From assembly GCA_035266845.1 (NCBI GenBank), contig DATFMP010000103.1, positions 83,325-147,324 on the forward strand: DNA of 64,000 nucleotides. Reading direction: 5' to 3'. The notes under the pieces are model-generated. The model had not been told where the DNA came from. It did not search any database and saw only the letters and a program-made list of their open reading frames with translations. A program made the translations under genes and the position numbers. This document shows, piece by piece, positions 8,675 to 18,841 of the stretch. This DNA is from DATFMP01 sp035266845 (GTDB taxonomy: Bacteria > SAR324 > JACQKK01). Each line of letters opens with the position of its first letter. Positions within the stretch are counted from its first letter, which is position 1.

Positions 8675-9550
8675 CTAGACGGCCTGGGCCTCGGCACCGG
8701 CCGAAACGATCTCCCAATGGTCGGTCAGCTCGGCCATCCGCTGCAGCAGCCGATGGTTGAGCTGGTGGCCGGACTTGACGCCGCGGTACTCGGCCAGGAT
8801 GGGCGCACCCGCCAGCGAAAGGTCGCCGATGGCATCCAGGATCTTGTGGCGCACGAACTCGTCCCGGTAGCGCAGCCCGCCCGGATTCAGCACGGCCCCT
8901 GCCGGATCAAGCGCCACTGCATTCTCCAGCCCGGCGCCCAGGGCCAAGCCCTTGCGCTGCAGGCTCTGCAGATCCTCGATGAAGCCGAAGGTGCGGGCCT
9001 TGGCCAGTTGCGCCACAAAGGTCTGCGGCGTGAGGAACACCTTGAGGGACTGCGTCTGAATGCCGGGATTCGGGAAATCGATCAGGAACGAGTAGGTGGG
9101 GGCAACGGAGGGGAACAAACCGGCGAACTTATCGCCCGCCTCCACCTGAATCGGGGCGAGCACCTTGATGTAGCGCCTTGGCGCCGCCTGTACCTTGCGG
9201 CCCACCTCCATGATCCGCGCAACGAAGGGCTGGGAGCTGCCGTCCATCGCGGGCATTTCCGGCCCTTCGGTCTCGATGACGACGTTGTCGATCTCCAGCC
9301 CCGCCAGCGCGGCCAAAAGGTGCTCCACGGTACACACCTCCAGGCCCTCGCGGCCGAGGCAGGTGCTCATGGTCGTGCGCACCACCGATTCGTGCGTGGC
9401 GGGGAACTCCACTTGGCGCCCACCGGAGAACAGCCGGAACCACACGCCCGTATCCGGCGGCGCGGGCAACAGCGAAACCTGGGTCGGCTGACCCGAGTGC
9501 AGGCCCATGCCGTAGATGTGGCAGGGGGCGCGTAGTGTGTATTGCTGCAT
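8675..9550 (-). CDS. lpxC: UDP-3-O-acyl-N-acetylglucosamine deacetylase LpxC
   Basis: A 291-residue zinc deacetylase catalysing the first committed step of lipid A synthesis in the cytoplasm. Diagnostic blocks are VEHLLAALAGLEIDNVVIE (first zinc His), GPEMPAMDGSSQPF and the C-terminal HKILDAIGDLSLAG, which holds further zinc ligands and the catalytic Asp; SGHQLNHRLL supplies the late His. The length is slightly below the usual 300-305. Unlike in E. coli it is not beside ftsZ/secA in this window, and it stands alone on the minus strand. It establishes a Gram-negative outer membrane, consistent with the L-Ara4N locus later in the window. Confidence 0.96.
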   Translation of the reverse strand: MQQYTLRAPCHIYGMGLHSGQPTQVSLLPAPPDTGVWFRLFSGGRQVEFPATHESVVRTTMSTCLGREGLEVCTVEHLLAALAGLEIDNVVIETEGPEMPAMDGSSQPFVARIMEVGRKVQAAPRRYIKVLAPIQVEAGDKFAGLFPSVAPTYSFLIDFPNPGIQTQSLKVFLTPQTFVAQLAKARTFGFIEDLQSLQRKGLALGAGLENAVALDPAGAVLNPGGLRYRDEFVRHKILDAIGDLSLAGAPILAEYRGVKSGHQLNHRLLQRMAELTDHWEIVSAGAEAQAV

Positions 9551-9814
9551 GTGAGCCGCTCTCGTCTCAATCCTTCAGCGCAGCGCCGGGCTGATGAACC
9601 ACCGGCGCACGATAAGCCGCAATAGCCGTTGGCATTGGATGCCGATGAATGCCATCTGCAATTCCGGTGCCATCGTGAAGCGGCCAGATTTCAGCGTCTT
9701 ACAGTGAATTAGCGGCAATATGGGCACGAACTGTAGCGGAATTTCCCACCCATGATCGCCAGGTGTGTTCGTCACACCACAATGCCCGGTCACCATCAGG
9801 CGCACTGACGCCGG

Positions 9815-10618
9815 CTACCAATAGGGGTCGAGCCAGAGGGGCTCCACGAATGTCGCGCTGCCCGCGTAAGCCGCGGCGGGGCCGAAGGGCTCGTAGGGCA
9901 CCAGCGCCACGTCGAAGGCGGAGAGGTTCTCCTCCTCGCCCTCCGCAGGGCCCTCCTCTTCATTCAGCAGGGAGGGCTGGCGGTTGCGCTCCTCGGCCAA
10001 GCGCTGCTGGTTGATGGCGGCACCCTGCAGGATCACGTCCTGCAGCACGTCCTCACCGGTGATGAGGGTGCCGTCCTCGTCCTGATAGCCCAGTTCCTCC
10101 ATGGCGATCTGCTCACGCACGATCGCCTCCAGCTCGCTGAAGAAGCTGGAGCCGAGGGCCACATCGAACTTCCAGCCGGGATTCTCGAAGAACTGCCCGC
10201 TGGCGAGCATGGATAGGAACACGATGCGATACGGATCCACCCCCTTGAGCTCGGCCGCGGCCACCCGCAGGTCGGACCAGCGCGGATCGTCCAGGTAGTC
10301 GGCCTCGGGTTCGGCGAAGGTGCCCTCGCCCAGGTCCACGCCCGCGAAGATGTCGAAATGCGCCAGATACGACTGCTGCTGGTGCAGCAGCCGCTGGTAG
10401 GCCCGCCGGCCCAGCGGCGTCGCGCGGTAGTGGTCGTCGTCGCCGATGGACACCAGGTCCTCGGCCAGCATGAAGTCGAATACGGGCTCGAGGAAGGTGT
10501 TGTCGCCCTCCAGCAGGGCGGCGTGGAAGGCTCCCGGCGCGTGGGCCATCCGGTCCAGCAGCGCCAGCGCCGCGAAGCGCTTGCAGGTGGCCTCGCTCAG
10601 GGCAGGGCGGTCGCTCAT
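9815..10618 (-). CDS. Hypothetical protein, 267 aa, with helix-turn-helix-like N-terminus
   Basis: I do not recognise the family. Residues about 5-75 (CKRFAALALLDRMAH through YRATPLGRRAYQRLL) have the spacing of a winged-helix domain. The middle (residues 90-200) is acidic and mixed alpha/beta, and the C-terminus is rich in Pro, Ala and aromatics and ends LWLDPYW. There is no signal peptide. The gene is isolated between lpxC and a porin-like gene. A regulator or adaptor is possible, but this is speculative. Confidence 0.65.
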   Translation of the reverse strand: MSDRPALSEATCKRFAALALLDRMAHAPGAFHAALLEGDNTFLEPVFDFMLAEDLVSIGDDDHYRATPLGRRAYQRLLHQQQSYLAHFDIFAGVDLGEGTFAEPEADYLDDPRWSDLRVAAAELKGVDPYRIVFLSMLASGQFFENPGWKFDVALGSSFFSELEAIVREQIAMEELGYQDEDGTLITGEDVLQDVILQGAAINQQRLAEERNRQPSLLNEEEGPAEGEEENLSAFDVALVPYEPFGPAAAYAGSATFVEPLWLDPYW

Positions 10619-10745
10619 GGGGTCGCGCCTTCAGTGGCAACGGTGCGGATCGAGTTGGATCGGGTGGGCGAACCGCCGCCCGGGTGTAGCCGGTCTTGCT
10701 GCAAGGGCGGTGCCTCGGTAGCTGCCGTGTGCCGCGAAGGCGTAC

Positions 10746-10788
10746 AAAAAAAAACGCCCTCCCCGCGTTGCCGCGGGAAGGGCGTTTT
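10746..10788 (-). terminator. Rho-independent terminator of the porin-like gene
   Basis: On the minus strand a long hairpin (AAAACGCCCTTCCCGCG paired with its partner around a short loop) is followed at once by a run of about nine T residues. It lies about 65 bases after the stop of the porin-like gene, giving the classic intrinsic terminator layout. Confidence 0.9.
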
Positions 10789-10852
10789 GTCCATCGTGTC
10801 AGGTCGTGTGGCGTCGCAACGTCACAAACCCAACAGCCTTGAACCGCCTTGC

Positions 10853-11854
10853 TTAGAAGGTGGTTTTGGCGGAAGCCAGCACCAACAGGTCCTTGGTTTC
10901 GGCCAGTTTGTCCTGATCTTGGGCAACGCCCAGGATGAATTCCGCTTGCTCCGTGAGAGGCACGGTGTACGCAAACGCAATCTCGTTCAGGTCCGTCGTC
11001 TTGGTACCGGCAGCGTCTTCCTGCGCCTGGGTGTTGTAGTGGAAGCCGATCGCGCCGACTTTACCACCCAAGGCCATACCCGTGTACTTGTAGCTATTCG
11101 GGTTGTCCTTGTCCTGCACGTACTGGAAGCCGAACTGCATGTTGTCCGCGTGGTAGGCCAGGCCCAGGTTCACCTCGTTGGCCTTCGGCGTCGCTTTGGT
11201 GGTCAGATCCTTGCCGGAAGCAGCCGCATAGTACACAGCCGCAGTGATTCCACCCGCCTTCACCATGACGTGGGGGATGATCGTCTGGGCTTGATCCGTC
11301 ACGCCACCGCAAGCCGGCGCACAGGAACCGATGACCGCGATCCCGTATTCGACACCGCCGGAACCGGCACGCACGTCCACACCACCCCGGTTCACGAAGA
11401 AGAACTGCGGGCTGGCGATCATGTCACCGATGTCGCCTTGGGACGTGAACACACCCAGCGTGGTCTCGCTGTAGCCCACGAACGAATCGGGAATCCCGAA
11501 GCTCTGGCCCATGAACACGATGTCCAGGCTGTCGCTGACTTTCCAGTCCACCTGATGACGCACCGCAGCGGGCGTCTTGGAGGCGGTACCAGCAGCGTCT
11601 TGCTCACCACGCACGCGATAGCGCACCTTGCCGGTGACGTTGCCCACGCCGCCCGTGAAGTTGATCTCGCCCAAGCTGTCGGCGCGGATGTCCGTCGCAC
11701 CGTCGCCCGTTTTTGGGGTCGTCTTGTGGATACCAATGCCGGCCCATGCGACGCCGGACACCTTGACCTCGGCGTGGCCAGGCTTCGCCATGCCAAAGAG
11801 GGCCATGGCCCCCACCGCCAGAGCGATTACGGAGAACCGATACATGCTCCTCAT
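10853..11854 (-). CDS. Outer membrane porin-like beta-barrel protein
   Basis: A 333-residue protein with a signal peptide (residues 1-28, FSVIALAVGAMALFGMA, cleavage after GHA). The rest consists of alternating polar/hydrophobic strands with Gly and Tyr: VKVSGVAWAGIGI, VNLGLAYHADNMQFGFQYV, EIAFAYTVPL. It ends in Phe preceded by a strand (LLVLASAKTTF), the outer membrane barrel signature. Composition and length fit a Gram-negative porin, but the pore specificity cannot be read. AAGGAG lies 8 bases before ATG 11854. The gene has its own promoter candidate and a strong terminator, suggesting a highly expressed single-gene unit. Confidence 0.82.
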   Translation of the reverse strand: MRSMYRFSVIALAVGAMALFGMAKPGHAEVKVSGVAWAGIGIHKTTPKTGDGATDIRADSLGEINFTGGVGNVTGKVRYRVRGEQDAAGTASKTPAAVRHQVDWKVSDSLDIVFMGQSFGIPDSFVGYSETTLGVFTSQGDIGDMIASPQFFFVNRGGVDVRAGSGGVEYGIAVIGSCAPACGGVTDQAQTIIPHVMVKAGGITAAVYYAAASGKDLTTKATPKANEVNLGLAYHADNMQFGFQYVQDKDNPNSYKYTGMALGGKVGAIGFHYNTQAQEDAAGTKTTDLNEIAFAYTVPLTEQAEFILGVAQDQDKLAETKDLLVLASAKTTF

Positions 11855-11956
11855 CGTGTCTGCTCCTTAATGGTTATGTTAACCCCCCGTGCGGGGATTC
11901 CTGCGCCGTCCTCCAAACAGGCCCTCTGCCTGCCGACGTTAAGTTTAATGCCAGGT

Positions 11957-11985
11957 GTTATCGTCCCGATGCCCACCTGAAGCAA
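11957..11985 (-). promoter_or_regulatory. Candidate promoter of the porin-like gene
   Basis: On the minus strand TTGCTT, a 17-base spacer and GATAAC lie about 100 bases upstream of the porin-like start. The match is only moderate. The rest of the roughly 590-base stretch 11855-12440 is less GC-rich than its surroundings and shows no convincing gene. Confidence 0.35.
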
Positions 11986-12440
11986 CTGACCACAGAAACG
12001 GATTGCGAGCCGCACCGTTGATGGCTGGAGGCTCACCATGGCGTGGCATCGGTCACTTCGCACCATCCCGGTAGCCATGCCGGAGGTTGTCCCCCGACTG
12101 ACGCCCGAATGCGCTCAGGCCTTGTGTCTCGCCGTTTACCCGTCTTCCAGGGAAGTATTGTTGCCGTCCCCCTCTCCGTGGGCGACCCGGGCGCCAAGCC
12201 CGAACTCGGCGCTCGTGAGCCGCAGCTTCAGCGGCCGTTCGGTTGATCGCTATGAAGCCTATAAGACAACAACCCCCATAAAATCAAGCATTTTTTGCAC
12301 GGGGCATCTCTCAGAGCGCCATTTGGCGCGCCTTTCGAAGCGATGAAAACGGCGGTTTCCTGCCCCGCGCGACGATGGCAATGCGGCGGGCTAGGCACGA
12401 CCCCGCCGCGCGCCAGCGCGCACAGGGGGTGGGCCTGCGC

Positions 12441-12776
12441 TCAGTCGCGCTTGCCGAGGGGCCGTTCCTTGATCGCGCGCGGCGCGGAGTCCAATGGGAT
12501 GATCTTGGCCTCCGTCTCGCGTGTATCGAGAATTTCGTCGATGCGGACGATGGCGTGGTAGGGAATCCACGTGCGGCGGATGCCCTCGAACTCCCGCCGC
12601 AGTCGCTCCTCGCCCGGATTGTAGACGAGCTTGGACTCGGGAAAGATGAACTCGCCGATCTCGATCAAGCCGTAAAGATCCGATGCGGACACGTGTCGGG
12701 CACAGACCTGGTAGAGCTCCTGCTCGCTGGTGAAGCTGACACGGTAATAAGTCTGTTCGCGGGATTTGACGGCCAT
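12441..12776 (-). CDS. DUF1820 family protein
   Basis: A 111-residue cytosolic protein beginning MAVKSREQTYYRVSFTS. The conserved features FTSEQELYQVCARHV, GLIEIGEFIF and WIPYHAIVRIDEI match DUF1820, a small family I know mainly from Gammaproteobacteria; its function is unknown. ATG 12776 is preferred because the upstream extension (MTGPVPMPPLAP...) is low-complexity and runs into the divergent promoter. The gene is divergent from the sigma-54 response regulator. Confidence 0.85.
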   Translation of the reverse strand: MAVKSREQTYYRVSFTSEQELYQVCARHVSASDLYGLIEIGEFIFPESKLVYNPGEERLRREFEGIRRTWIPYHAIVRIDEILDTRETEAKIIPLDSAPRAIKERPLGKRD

Positions 12777-12937
12777 GGCCTCTCGCAGCAGCTCGCGTTG
12801 GACGCCGCCGGGAGCGGCGGAATGCGCTTGCAGGCCGGTGTATCGTATCGCTGCGGCGGGTGCAATGCCAGCACCGCACCTGGCGGCTCCTGTCGGGCGG
12901 TGTGTGGCCCGGCACGGTGCCGGTGCGAGCGGCGGCA

Positions 12938-12967
12938 TTGGAACCGGCCCGGTCATTGAGCTATACT
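12938..12967 (+). promoter_or_regulatory. Probable sigma-70 promoter of the response regulator gene
   Basis: TTGGAA (12938-12943) and TATACT (12962-12967) are separated by 18 bases. The expected transcription start near 12974 leaves a leader of about 68 bases before ATG 13042. It also argues against the longer upstream reading frame, whose first codons lie before the promoter. Confidence 0.6.
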
Positions 12968-13041
12968 ACGACCTTGCGGGGACGCGGCGCACCCGGCCCC
13001 CTCGCAACGCCCCATCGCCTCCACAGCCAGCGGCGCCTCCT

Positions 13042-14604
13042 ATGCGCAAGGAACCCACCAGTCTGCTGCCCGGCGAGAGCTTTCTGCCGGAGGGGCTGCA
13101 CCGCCCACCCAACATCCTGGTGGTGGACGACGATTCCAGCATCCGCAAACTGCTGCACTTCCACCTGCGTCGTTCGGGCTGCCTGGTCACCACCGTGGAG
13201 GACGGGGAGGGCGCTCTGCGCCATGTGGAGCAGGTGGACGGCGTGGACCTGTGCCTGCTGGATCTGCGGCTATCCGGCCGATCGGGCCTGGACACCCTCA
13301 AGGCGCTCAACGCCACGGGCAAGGTGGGCTGCGTGATCGTCATGACGGCATTCGGCACCATGGCCGATGCCGTGACCGCGCTGAAGGAGGGTGCCTACGA
13401 CTTCGTCAACAAGACCCACAGCTTCGACGACGTGCGCATGGCTATCCGCAATGCCCTCCACACCATCGGGCTGCGCGAGGAAGTGGAGCAGTTGCGCATG
13501 CGCCTGCACGAGGAGTCGGGCGACTTCGGCGAGGTGATCGGCACCAGCCTGCCCTTCCAGCGGGTCATGAAGCTGGTGCGCAAGGTGAAGGACAGCAATA
13601 TCACCGTGCTCATCCAGGGTGAGAGCGGCACGGGCAAGGAACTGATCGCTCGGGCCATCCACTTCGAGGGGCAATACCGCAAGCGGCCGTTCGTGGCCAT
13701 CAACTGCGCGGCCATCCCGGAAAATCTGCTCGAGAGCGAGCTGTTCGGTCACGAGAAGGGCGCCTTCACCGGCGCGGGTGCGCGCCGCATCGGCCGCTTC
13801 GAGGAAGCCCACGAGGGCACGCTGTTCCTGGACGAAATCGGTGAGCTGAGCCCAGCCCTTCAGGCCAAGCTGCTGCGCGTGCTGCAGACGGGCGAGATCC
13901 AGCCCATCGGGGGGCAGGTGCGGCACGTCAAGGTGCGCGTCATTTCCGCCACCAACCAGAACCTGCTGCGGGCCGTGGAGGAAGGGCGCTTCCGGCAGGA
14001 TCTCTACTACCGTCTGGCCGTGTTCCCCATCGATCTGCCCCCTCTGCGCGAGCGCAAGGACGACATCCCCGCGTTGGTGGACCACTTCATCAAGCAGTTC
14101 CGCAGCCAGGAGCAGAAGCCCGTGCGCGGCGTGGCGAGCGAGGCGTTGGACCGGCTCATCGCCTGTCCCTGGTACGGAAACGTGCGCGAGTTGGAGAACG
14201 TGATCTACCGGGCCGTGGTGCTGGCCGAGACGCCCATTCTCAGCCTGAAGGACTTTCCGAGCCTGCCGCCCCCGGCAGAGGAGGCCGTGCAGCACCAGGC
14301 GCCTGCCGCGCACGGCGCACCCCCCGCATCCCCAGCGGAAGCGCAGCCGGCCGCCACGGACACCACAGCCGCGCCTGCCTCGGCGCCAGCGGCATCCGCG
14401 GCCCCCGTGCCACTACCCGAGGCGGTGGAGTCCGCGTCGCCCGGCGCACCCGCACTGCCCACGCTGGAGCAGGCGGAGGTGCAGGCGATCCGCCACGCCC
14501 TGGCCACCACGGGCGGCAACATGTCCCGCGCGGCCGTGCAGCTCAAGATCGGGCGCGCCACGCTGTACCGCAAATCCAAGAAATACGGCCTTCTGCGCCC
14601 GTGA
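13042..14604 (+). CDS. Sigma-54-dependent response regulator (receiver, AAA+, Fis-type HTH)
   Basis: A 520-residue NtrC-class activator. Residues about 23-140 form a receiver domain with acidic pocket VVDDDSS and phosphoacceptor Asp74 in CLLDLRLSG. Residues about 170-405 are an AAA+ domain with Walker A GESGTGKE, the sigma-54 contact loop GAFTGA and Walker B GTLFLDEIGEL. A low-complexity Ala/Pro linker of about 80 residues follows, then a Fis-type helix-turn-helix (NMSRAAVQLKIGRATLYRKSKKYG). It should act with RpoN after phosphorylation. No histidine kinase gene is adjacent, so the input signal is unknown, and no RpoN (-24/-12) promoter was identified nearby. Confidence 0.93.
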   Translation: MRKEPTSLLPGESFLPEGLHRPPNILVVDDDSSIRKLLHFHLRRSGCLVTTVEDGEGALRHVEQVDGVDLCLLDLRLSGRSGLDTLKALNATGKVGCVIVMTAFGTMADAVTALKEGAYDFVNKTHSFDDVRMAIRNALHTIGLREEVEQLRMRLHEESGDFGEVIGTSLPFQRVMKLVRKVKDSNITVLIQGESGTGKELIARAIHFEGQYRKRPFVAINCAAIPENLLESELFGHEKGAFTGAGARRIGRFEEAHEGTLFLDEIGELSPALQAKLLRVLQTGEIQPIGGQVRHVKVRVISATNQNLLRAVEEGRFRQDLYYRLAVFPIDLPPLRERKDDIPALVDHFIKQFRSQEQKPVRGVASEALDRLIACPWYGNVRELENVIYRAVVLAETPILSLKDFPSLPPPAEEAVQHQAPAAHGAPPASPAEAQPAATDTTAAPASAPAASAAPVPLPEAVESASPGAPALPTLEQAEVQAIRHALATTGGNMSRAAVQLKIGRATLYRKSKKYGLLRP

Positions 14605-14755
14605 GCAGGGCCGCCTGGCCAGATCGGGCGTCGTCCCCGCGGCCCGAAAAGCATGACGCAGGTCATGGTCAACAGCGATCGGCCGTGATACCCAACGCAC
14701 AGAACAACGTGGCGGCGCGGGCTGGCGCGCTGGTCAACGCCGCCACCTTTGGGAG

Positions 14756-14761
14756 TATAAT
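14756..14761 (+). promoter_or_regulatory. Candidate -10 box in the citrate synthase upstream region
   Basis: A perfect TATAAT sits in the 416-base gap 14605-15020, about 260 bases before the citrate synthase start. No good -35 box lies at 16-18 bases, so it is weak evidence alone. Nothing else recognisable was seen in this gap apart from AAGGAG directly before ATG 15021. Confidence 0.35.
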
Positions 14762-15020
14762 GGGGCTTGGGTTCCCGATCGGGAACGAACGGACTGCGTT
14801 GGTGACTCACGGCGCATCCGCCGCCTCCGGCCCGGAGCGCCCAACCACACCACGACCCCCGATCCGGCCACCAGGGGCAACTCCCCGAGCGTCGGGCCGG
14901 GCGCAGCGCTCTCAGCGCGGCCCAGGATAGCAAACGGCACCCGGCCGCTCGCGCCGCTACCGTGCGCCGATATCCGCCCGCCGGCCCACCTGACGAGCCG
15001 CCCAACGGTAAGGAGAAGCG

Positions 15021-16307
<1,287 letters not shown>

Positions 16308-16329
16308 CTGCACCGCACGCGATTTCTCC

Positions 16330-16358
16330 AGGCCACCGCGCACCCCGCGCGGTGGCCT
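16330..16358 (+). terminator. Hairpin terminator after citrate synthase
   Basis: A perfect 12-base-pair stem (AGGCCACCGCGC with its complement, loop ACCCC) starts 23 bases after the citrate synthase stop. There is no clear T run, so it may act as a transcript-stabilising hairpin or an inefficient terminator. Confidence 0.55.
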
Positions 16359-16558
16359 GCGGGTCCGGCCGGTCACCACCCGCCGGGCTGACGTCCGCCG
16401 CCGGTGGGCGGGGGCGTCGCAGCGCATTCCCCCTTGCCAACGGGCCCGCAAACGGCCACTCTCTGGGGGGAAACGCCACTCATCACCTTTTCACGGAACG
16501 CCGCGTGGCCCCGGCCCATGCCGCCGGAGGGCACCGCCTGCACCTGATCAAAGCGCCT

Positions 16559-16768
16559 ATGGAGTCCGCAAAGCCGCCCATCGAGAAGATGACCCTGCAC
16601 GACCTGGTGAAGGAATGGCGCGCAGAGCTAAGCGCGCTGGAAAACATCGAGCAGGACAACCCCACCTGGGAGTGGAAGCCGGTGCAGATGCGCCTGGAGA
16701 ACCTCCACGCCCTGGCTCACGAGCTTCGCCGCAAGAAGGCCCTCGAGCGTGCCAAATGGCAACCCTGA
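16559..16768 (+). CDS. Small hypothetical protein, 69 aa
   Basis: A short, highly charged, helical protein (LHDLVKEWRAELSALENIEQ, LHALAHELRRKKALERAKW) with normal coding bias. It overlaps the start of the following hydrolase gene by 20 bases, which supports expression as the first gene of that cluster. A second in-frame ATG at residue 11 (16589) is possible. Family not recognised. Confidence 0.6.
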   Translation: MESAKPPIEKMTLHDLVKEWRAELSALENIEQDNPTWEWKPVQMRLENLHALAHELRRKKALERAKWQP

Positions 16769-17624
16769 GGCCCGGCCCGCGCCGGCGCTGACCCTGCCCC
16801 GGCAGGACTCCGCGCCGCGCGAAGCCTTTCTGGTGCTGCCGGGCCTGAACCTGCACCCGCACCGGCTGGATCCCCTCACCGACGTGCTGAACACCGCAGG
16901 TGCGGCGGCGATCGCCCCGCGCTTGACGGGCTTTGCCACGCCCGGCGATCCCGCGCTGCGGCGTGTGCGGGCCGCTGACTGGCTGGCGGACGTGGACGCC
17001 GCGTGGCAGAGCGTCCACGCCCGGCTGCCCGATGCCGCCCCGTCGCTGCTGGGCTATTCCCTGGGCGGCCTGCTGGGGCTGCTGTGGTCGCTGGAGGCCG
17101 GCGTGCCGCTGCGGCGGGCGATCCTGCTGGCGCCCGCGCTGCAGTTGCGGCCGCTGCTCCGTGCCGTGATGGCGGTGGCCGGGGTGCTGCTGCCGGGCCG
17201 GCTGTGGCTGCCCAGCCGTGCACCCGCCACCTATCGCTTTCACAGCGGCACCACCGTGGCGGCCTACCGCGCGCTGGCCGTGCTGGAGCACCGCCTGGGG
17301 GCGCACCTGGACGCGTGGCTGGGCGGAGAGGGCGGGGGCCCGCCCCCGATGCTGATCGCCGCCTCAGCCGATGACGAGCTGATCTCGCTGATGCCGCTGG
17401 GGGCCCTGGCGCAGGCGTTCCCGGAGCGCGTGACCCTGCTGCCGCTCAACCACACGCCGCGGCCGGGCTTTCCCGCGCACCTGGGGCTGGACGCCACCAC
17501 ACTGGGCGAGACCGAGTGGCAGCGCCTGCTGGGCACCCTGCGCGACTGGCTGCGGCGCACCGATGCGGACGCAACGGCTGCGGCGGCTGGCACCGCGACC
17601 GTGGACGGGGGCGCCTCCGCGTGA
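16749..17624 (+). CDS. Alpha/beta hydrolase, second gene of an overlapping cluster
   Basis: A 291-residue alpha/beta-fold protein. It has the oxyanion segment AFLVLPGLNLHPHRLDPL, the nucleophile elbow LLGYSLGGLLGLLWSL (Ser near residue 101), an acid candidate in IAASADDELISL and a His candidate in LPLNHTPRPG. The fold is clear, but the substrate is not; thioesterase or lipase-like activity is possible. It overlaps both neighbours, a sign of translational coupling with the two unknown proteins downstream. Confidence 0.78.
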   Translation: MPNGNPEARPAPALTLPRQDSAPREAFLVLPGLNLHPHRLDPLTDVLNTAGAAAIAPRLTGFATPGDPALRRVRAADWLADVDAAWQSVHARLPDAAPSLLGYSLGGLLGLLWSLEAGVPLRRAILLAPALQLRPLLRAVMAVAGVLLPGRLWLPSRAPATYRFHSGTTVAAYRALAVLEHRLGAHLDAWLGGEGGGPPPMLIAASADDELISLMPLGALAQAFPERVTLLPLNHTPRPGFPAHLGLDATTLGETEWQRLLGTLRDWLRRTDADATAAAAGTATVDGGASA

Positions 17625-17974
17625 GCACCCTGCTGGAGGCATTCAACTCCCTGCTCGCCACGGCTATCGCCGAGGGCCTCGCCGAACAGGTCGCGCCCGA
17701 CTCCGTGGAGGTGCGCAGCGTGGTGCTCGATACCGAGGGTGCACGCATCGAGGCCCGTCTGCGCCCGCCCGCCGGCGAGGGCCCACTGGTGCTGCGGCTG
17801 CGCGCGGAGTCTACCCGCGGCGAGCAACAGGCGCTCGTGCTGACCTGCGAGCAGGCCCCCGAGCATTGGAATCCCGCGCTGGAGCCCTTCCGCCGCGTAC
17901 TGGAGCGGGCGCGCCTGCGCCTGGAGCTGGACTTCACCGAGCTGGACGTCACTGAGCCGGACCCTTCGCCATGA
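17621..17974 (+). CDS. Hypothetical protein, 117 aa, GTG start overlapping the hydrolase stop
   Basis: GTG 17621 overlaps the hydrolase stop as GTGA, which fixes the start. The protein (VSTLLEAFNSLLATAIAEGL...) alternates beta strands and amphipathic helices with no membrane segment. It resembles its downstream neighbour in layout: an N-terminal helix, then VRSVVLDTEGARIEARLR against IVGVESEPDGAILLVRLR, suggesting an ancient duplication. Family not recognised. A membrane-surface or lipid-related role with the coupled hydrolase is a guess. Confidence 0.65.
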   Translation: MSTLLEAFNSLLATAIAEGLAEQVAPDSVEVRSVVLDTEGARIEARLRPPAGEGPLVLRLRAESTRGEQQALVLTCEQAPEHWNPALEPFRRVLERARLRLELDFTELDVTEPDPSP

Positions 17975-18396
17975 CGCAACCCACCGACACGCCCACGACA
18001 CCAGGCACCCGGGGTCCACTGCTCGACCTGCTGCAGCGCCTCGCGCGCACGGCGCTGGCCGCCGGCGCCAGCGCGGGTCCCGTACAGATCGTCGGCGTGG
18101 AGTCCGAGCCGGACGGCGCCATCCTGCTGGTGCGCCTGCGCGGCGCCGGCGGACTGCTCGATACCACCCTGCGGCTGCGGCTCACCATCCAGTCCGTCGG
18201 CGCTGACGTGACCCGCTGTGCGCTCTCCATGCCGCGCCAGGGCGGCCTGGGTCGCCTGCTGGGGGCCGGCCTGCAGCGCCTTCCGCGACCCATCCTGGAG
18301 CAGGTGCTGGGCCGCATCGGCGGCGACGCCGCGAGCCTGGACGGCGATACCCTGGTGCTCGACCACAAGGCCCTGGTACGCCGGCTGAAGAAGTAG
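17971..18396 (+). CDS. Hypothetical protein, 141 aa, paralogue-like to its upstream neighbour
   Basis: It begins with ATG overlapping the previous stop (ATGA at 17971). After a Pro/Thr-rich leader comes the pattern LLDLLQRLARTALAAGASAG, VQIVGVESEPDGAILLVRLR and LRLRLTIQSVGADVTRCALS, then a helical basic tail (HKALVRRLKK). No signal peptide or motif was recognised. It is the last gene of the four-gene overlapping cluster. Confidence 0.65.
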   Translation: MTQPTDTPTTPGTRGPLLDLLQRLARTALAAGASAGPVQIVGVESEPDGAILLVRLRGAGGLLDTTLRLRLTIQSVGADVTRCALSMPRQGGLGRLLGAGLQRLPRPILEQVLGRIGGDAASLDGDTLVLDHKALVRRLKK

Positions 18397-18438
18397 CACG
18401 GCGCGCCGGTCGCGCCTGCCCAGCGCGAACAGCAAAAA

Positions 18439-18509
18439 GCAAACGTCTCACTTCCCCTGACACGACCACCCCGTGTCACCCCGAACGCAGTGAGGGGTCT
18501 GCTGTTGCC
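18439..18509. repeat. Palindromic intergenic repeat, degenerate copy
   Basis: The first of two tandem imperfect hairpin elements. Its right arm CGAACGCAGTGAGGGGTCTG is nearly identical to the second copy; its left arm (AACGTCTCACTTCCCCTGAC) is more diverged. The type is familiar from many bacterial genomes, where a CCGAGCGNAGNGAGGG-like palindrome scatters between genes. Confidence 0.7.
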
Positions 18510-18534
18510 AGTGCCCGGGTGCTCGGCGCGAAAA

Positions 18535-18606
18535 AGCAGATGTCTCGCTCCGCTCGACATGACAAACGGGTGTTATCCCGAGCGCAGTGAGGGGTCTGCT
18601 GTTGCC
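18535..18606. repeat. Palindromic intergenic repeat, better-preserved copy
   Basis: The left arm (AGATGTCTCGCTCCGCTCGA) pairs imperfectly with the right arm (CCGAGCGCAGTGAGGGGTCT) to form a long hairpin. Same element as the copy 25 bases upstream. Together they occupy most of the 445-base gene-free stretch 18397-18841, in which I see no gene. Confidence 0.75.
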
Positions 18607-18841
18607 GCTGCCCACCGCCACAGCCGATATCCCGTCGTGCTTGCCGTGACAGGCAGGCGGCCCGGTTGCGGGCGATGTGTCGCTTTCCTGCGCTTGACTT
18701 CGCAACTGTCACAAAGTAATAGTACACCGTATCTGTGTGGCGGACGGCAGAGGCCTTGCAGATCCGTCGGCAGATACCTGCCGCTCCCGCGCAGCGAAGC
18801 GCGGGCAGCCCGTGGCCGCATCGCCGTCCCCCGAGGGCGCC

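Noticed and set aside
9575..9805. Possible 76-residue gene between lpxC and the 267-residue unknown
   Set aside because: No family resemblance or ribosome binding site seen; it may be upstream regulatory DNA of lpxC.
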